A stretch of DNA of 11,648 nt. Source: CAZWUZ01 sp964637655 [NCBI: uncultured bacterium]. Lineage in GTDB: Bacteria > DAOPZR01. Location: NCBI GenBank assembly GCA_964637655.1, contig CAZWUZ010000023.1:1-11648 (forward strand). Direction: 5' to 3'. Below are positions 11,072-11,648 of the stretch, one piece after another. A program made the translations under genes and the position numbers. The first letter of the stretch is position 1; every line of letters starts with the position of its first letter. Under the pieces are notes generated by a model, which was not told the origin of the DNA, did no database searches, and worked only from the letters and a program-made list of their open reading frames with translations.

Positions 11072-11648
11072 CTAACGCCGGACAGTGCCCTGCGTGCTGA
11101 TCACCTCGGCCTCGACATTGAGGTTCGGATAGGTGCGATAGGTGATGGTGTAATTGCCGCGCAGGCCGCCGCCGAACGACTGCAGCAGGCCGGCAAACTG
11201 GCTGCCGTCGCGGTCATTGTCCCAAACGAGGTACTGCCCGCCGGTCTGCTGCGCGATGCGCTGCAAGGCCGCGCTCCCCTCCGGCCAGGTCGGCCCGAGT
11301 TCCACCGTCGAGACCTTCACCCCGCGGCTGCGCGCGGCCGCGACCGCCTGGTCGAGCGTGTGCACGCTCCCCGCACGCTCCTGCCAGACCCGCCCCTCAT
11401 CGACGCCATCGCTCATCACCACGAGATAGCGCGGCGCCGCGACCCCGGCGAGGTGACTGCTCGCCGCCTCGTAGATGCCGTCATACAGTTGCGTGTAGCC
11501 GTCGCGCTCCAGTGAGCGCACCAGCATGAGTTGCCCCTGCTGGTCGTGCTGCAGCGCACTGAGCAGCGTCAGGTCCTCGCTGACGCTCATCAGCACCAGT
11601 TTGTCACCCGGCTGCCGGCGCCCGATGAACTGCCGCGCCGCTTCGCGC
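11072..11648 (-). CDS. VWFA-domain protein, C-terminal part (partial, 5' end outside window)
   Basis: The frame is open to the right edge; 191 residues before TAG 11072-11074 are visible, beginning REAARQFIGRRQPGDK. The order of blocks fits a von Willebrand A domain: QPGDKLVLMSVSEDLTLL (strand), DGYTQLYDGIYEAA with the MIDAS threonine, YLVVMSDGVDEG with the MIDAS aspartate, GVKVSTVELG, and LQRIAQQTGGQYLV. It then ends with a beta-rich tail GNYTITYRTYPN. This layout resembles the 'VWFA-related' extracellular/periplasmic proteins in which the VWA domain binds a divalent metal and a protein partner. The first MIDAS motif (DxSxS) and any signal peptide lie outside the window. A strong terminator follows 18 nt after the stop, so it is the last gene of its unit. 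Confidence 0.88.
   Translation of the reverse strand, partial: REAARQFIGRRQPGDKLVLMSVSEDLTLLSALQHDQQGQLMLVRSLERDGYTQLYDGIYEAASSHLAGVAAPRYLVVMSDGVDEGRVWQERAGSVHTLDQAVAAARSRGVKVSTVELGPTWPEGSAALQRIAQQTGGQYLVWDNDRDGSQFAGLLQSFGGGLRGNYTITYRTYPNLNVEAEVISTQGTVRR

Overview
The window looks like chromosomal DNA of a GC-rich, diderm (Gram-negative) bacterium. The evidence is an Mla-type phospholipid transport operon, an outer-membrane beta-barrel protein, two candidate lipoproteins and an envelope M48 peptidase. Promoters have clear sigma70-like boxes: four pairs of TTGAC(G/T) and a TANNNT-type -10, each with exactly 17 bp spacing. The dispersed repeats, with hairpins built on GCACAGGCG and GTGCCAGGCAC cores, remind me of Verrucomicrobiota/Kiritimatiellota/Planctomycetota-type genomes. 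That is an impression only, and no gene here fixes the phylum.

Region 1 (1-5390). The end of a ZIP-like metal transporter on the + strand converges on, and overlaps, a tight six-gene minus-strand operon. The operon starts at a strong promoter at 5362-5390. Its order is GAF/PP2C/HATPase regulator, STAS protein, MlaE permease, MlaF ATPase, MlaD-like MCE protein, DTW-domain tRNA modification enzyme. Gaps between genes are 10 nt or less. The notable feature is a complete partner-switching module (phosphatase and kinase-like domains in one polypeptide, plus a STAS protein with an intact DSSG site) fused head-on to a lipid ABC transporter. The STAS protein sits where mlaB would be, so lipid transport may be controlled by reversible phosphorylation.

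Region 2 (5569-9316). A four-gene minus-strand envelope cluster: M48 metallopeptidase, small lipoprotein (stop/start overlap TGATG), outer-membrane beta-barrel protein and a second lipoprotein. Its promoter places the start of transcription almost on the first ATG, suggesting a leaderless message. It diverges from mscL.

Region 3 (9335-10350). On the + strand are mscL with a C-terminal zinc-ribbon-like tail, tRNA-Gln(CTG) with its own promoter and terminator, and an unrecognised 81-residue small protein with an extended -10 promoter and a good ribosome binding site.

Region 4 (10351-11071). About 720 bp without a credible gene. It holds a 213/214-bp tandem direct repeat with 170 bp perfectly identical between copies, internal perfect hairpins, a separate 24-bp-arm imperfect palindrome, an AT-rich palindrome, and a terminator for the next gene.

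Region 5 (11072-11648). The 3' part of a von Willebrand factor A domain protein on the minus strand, cut by the window edge.
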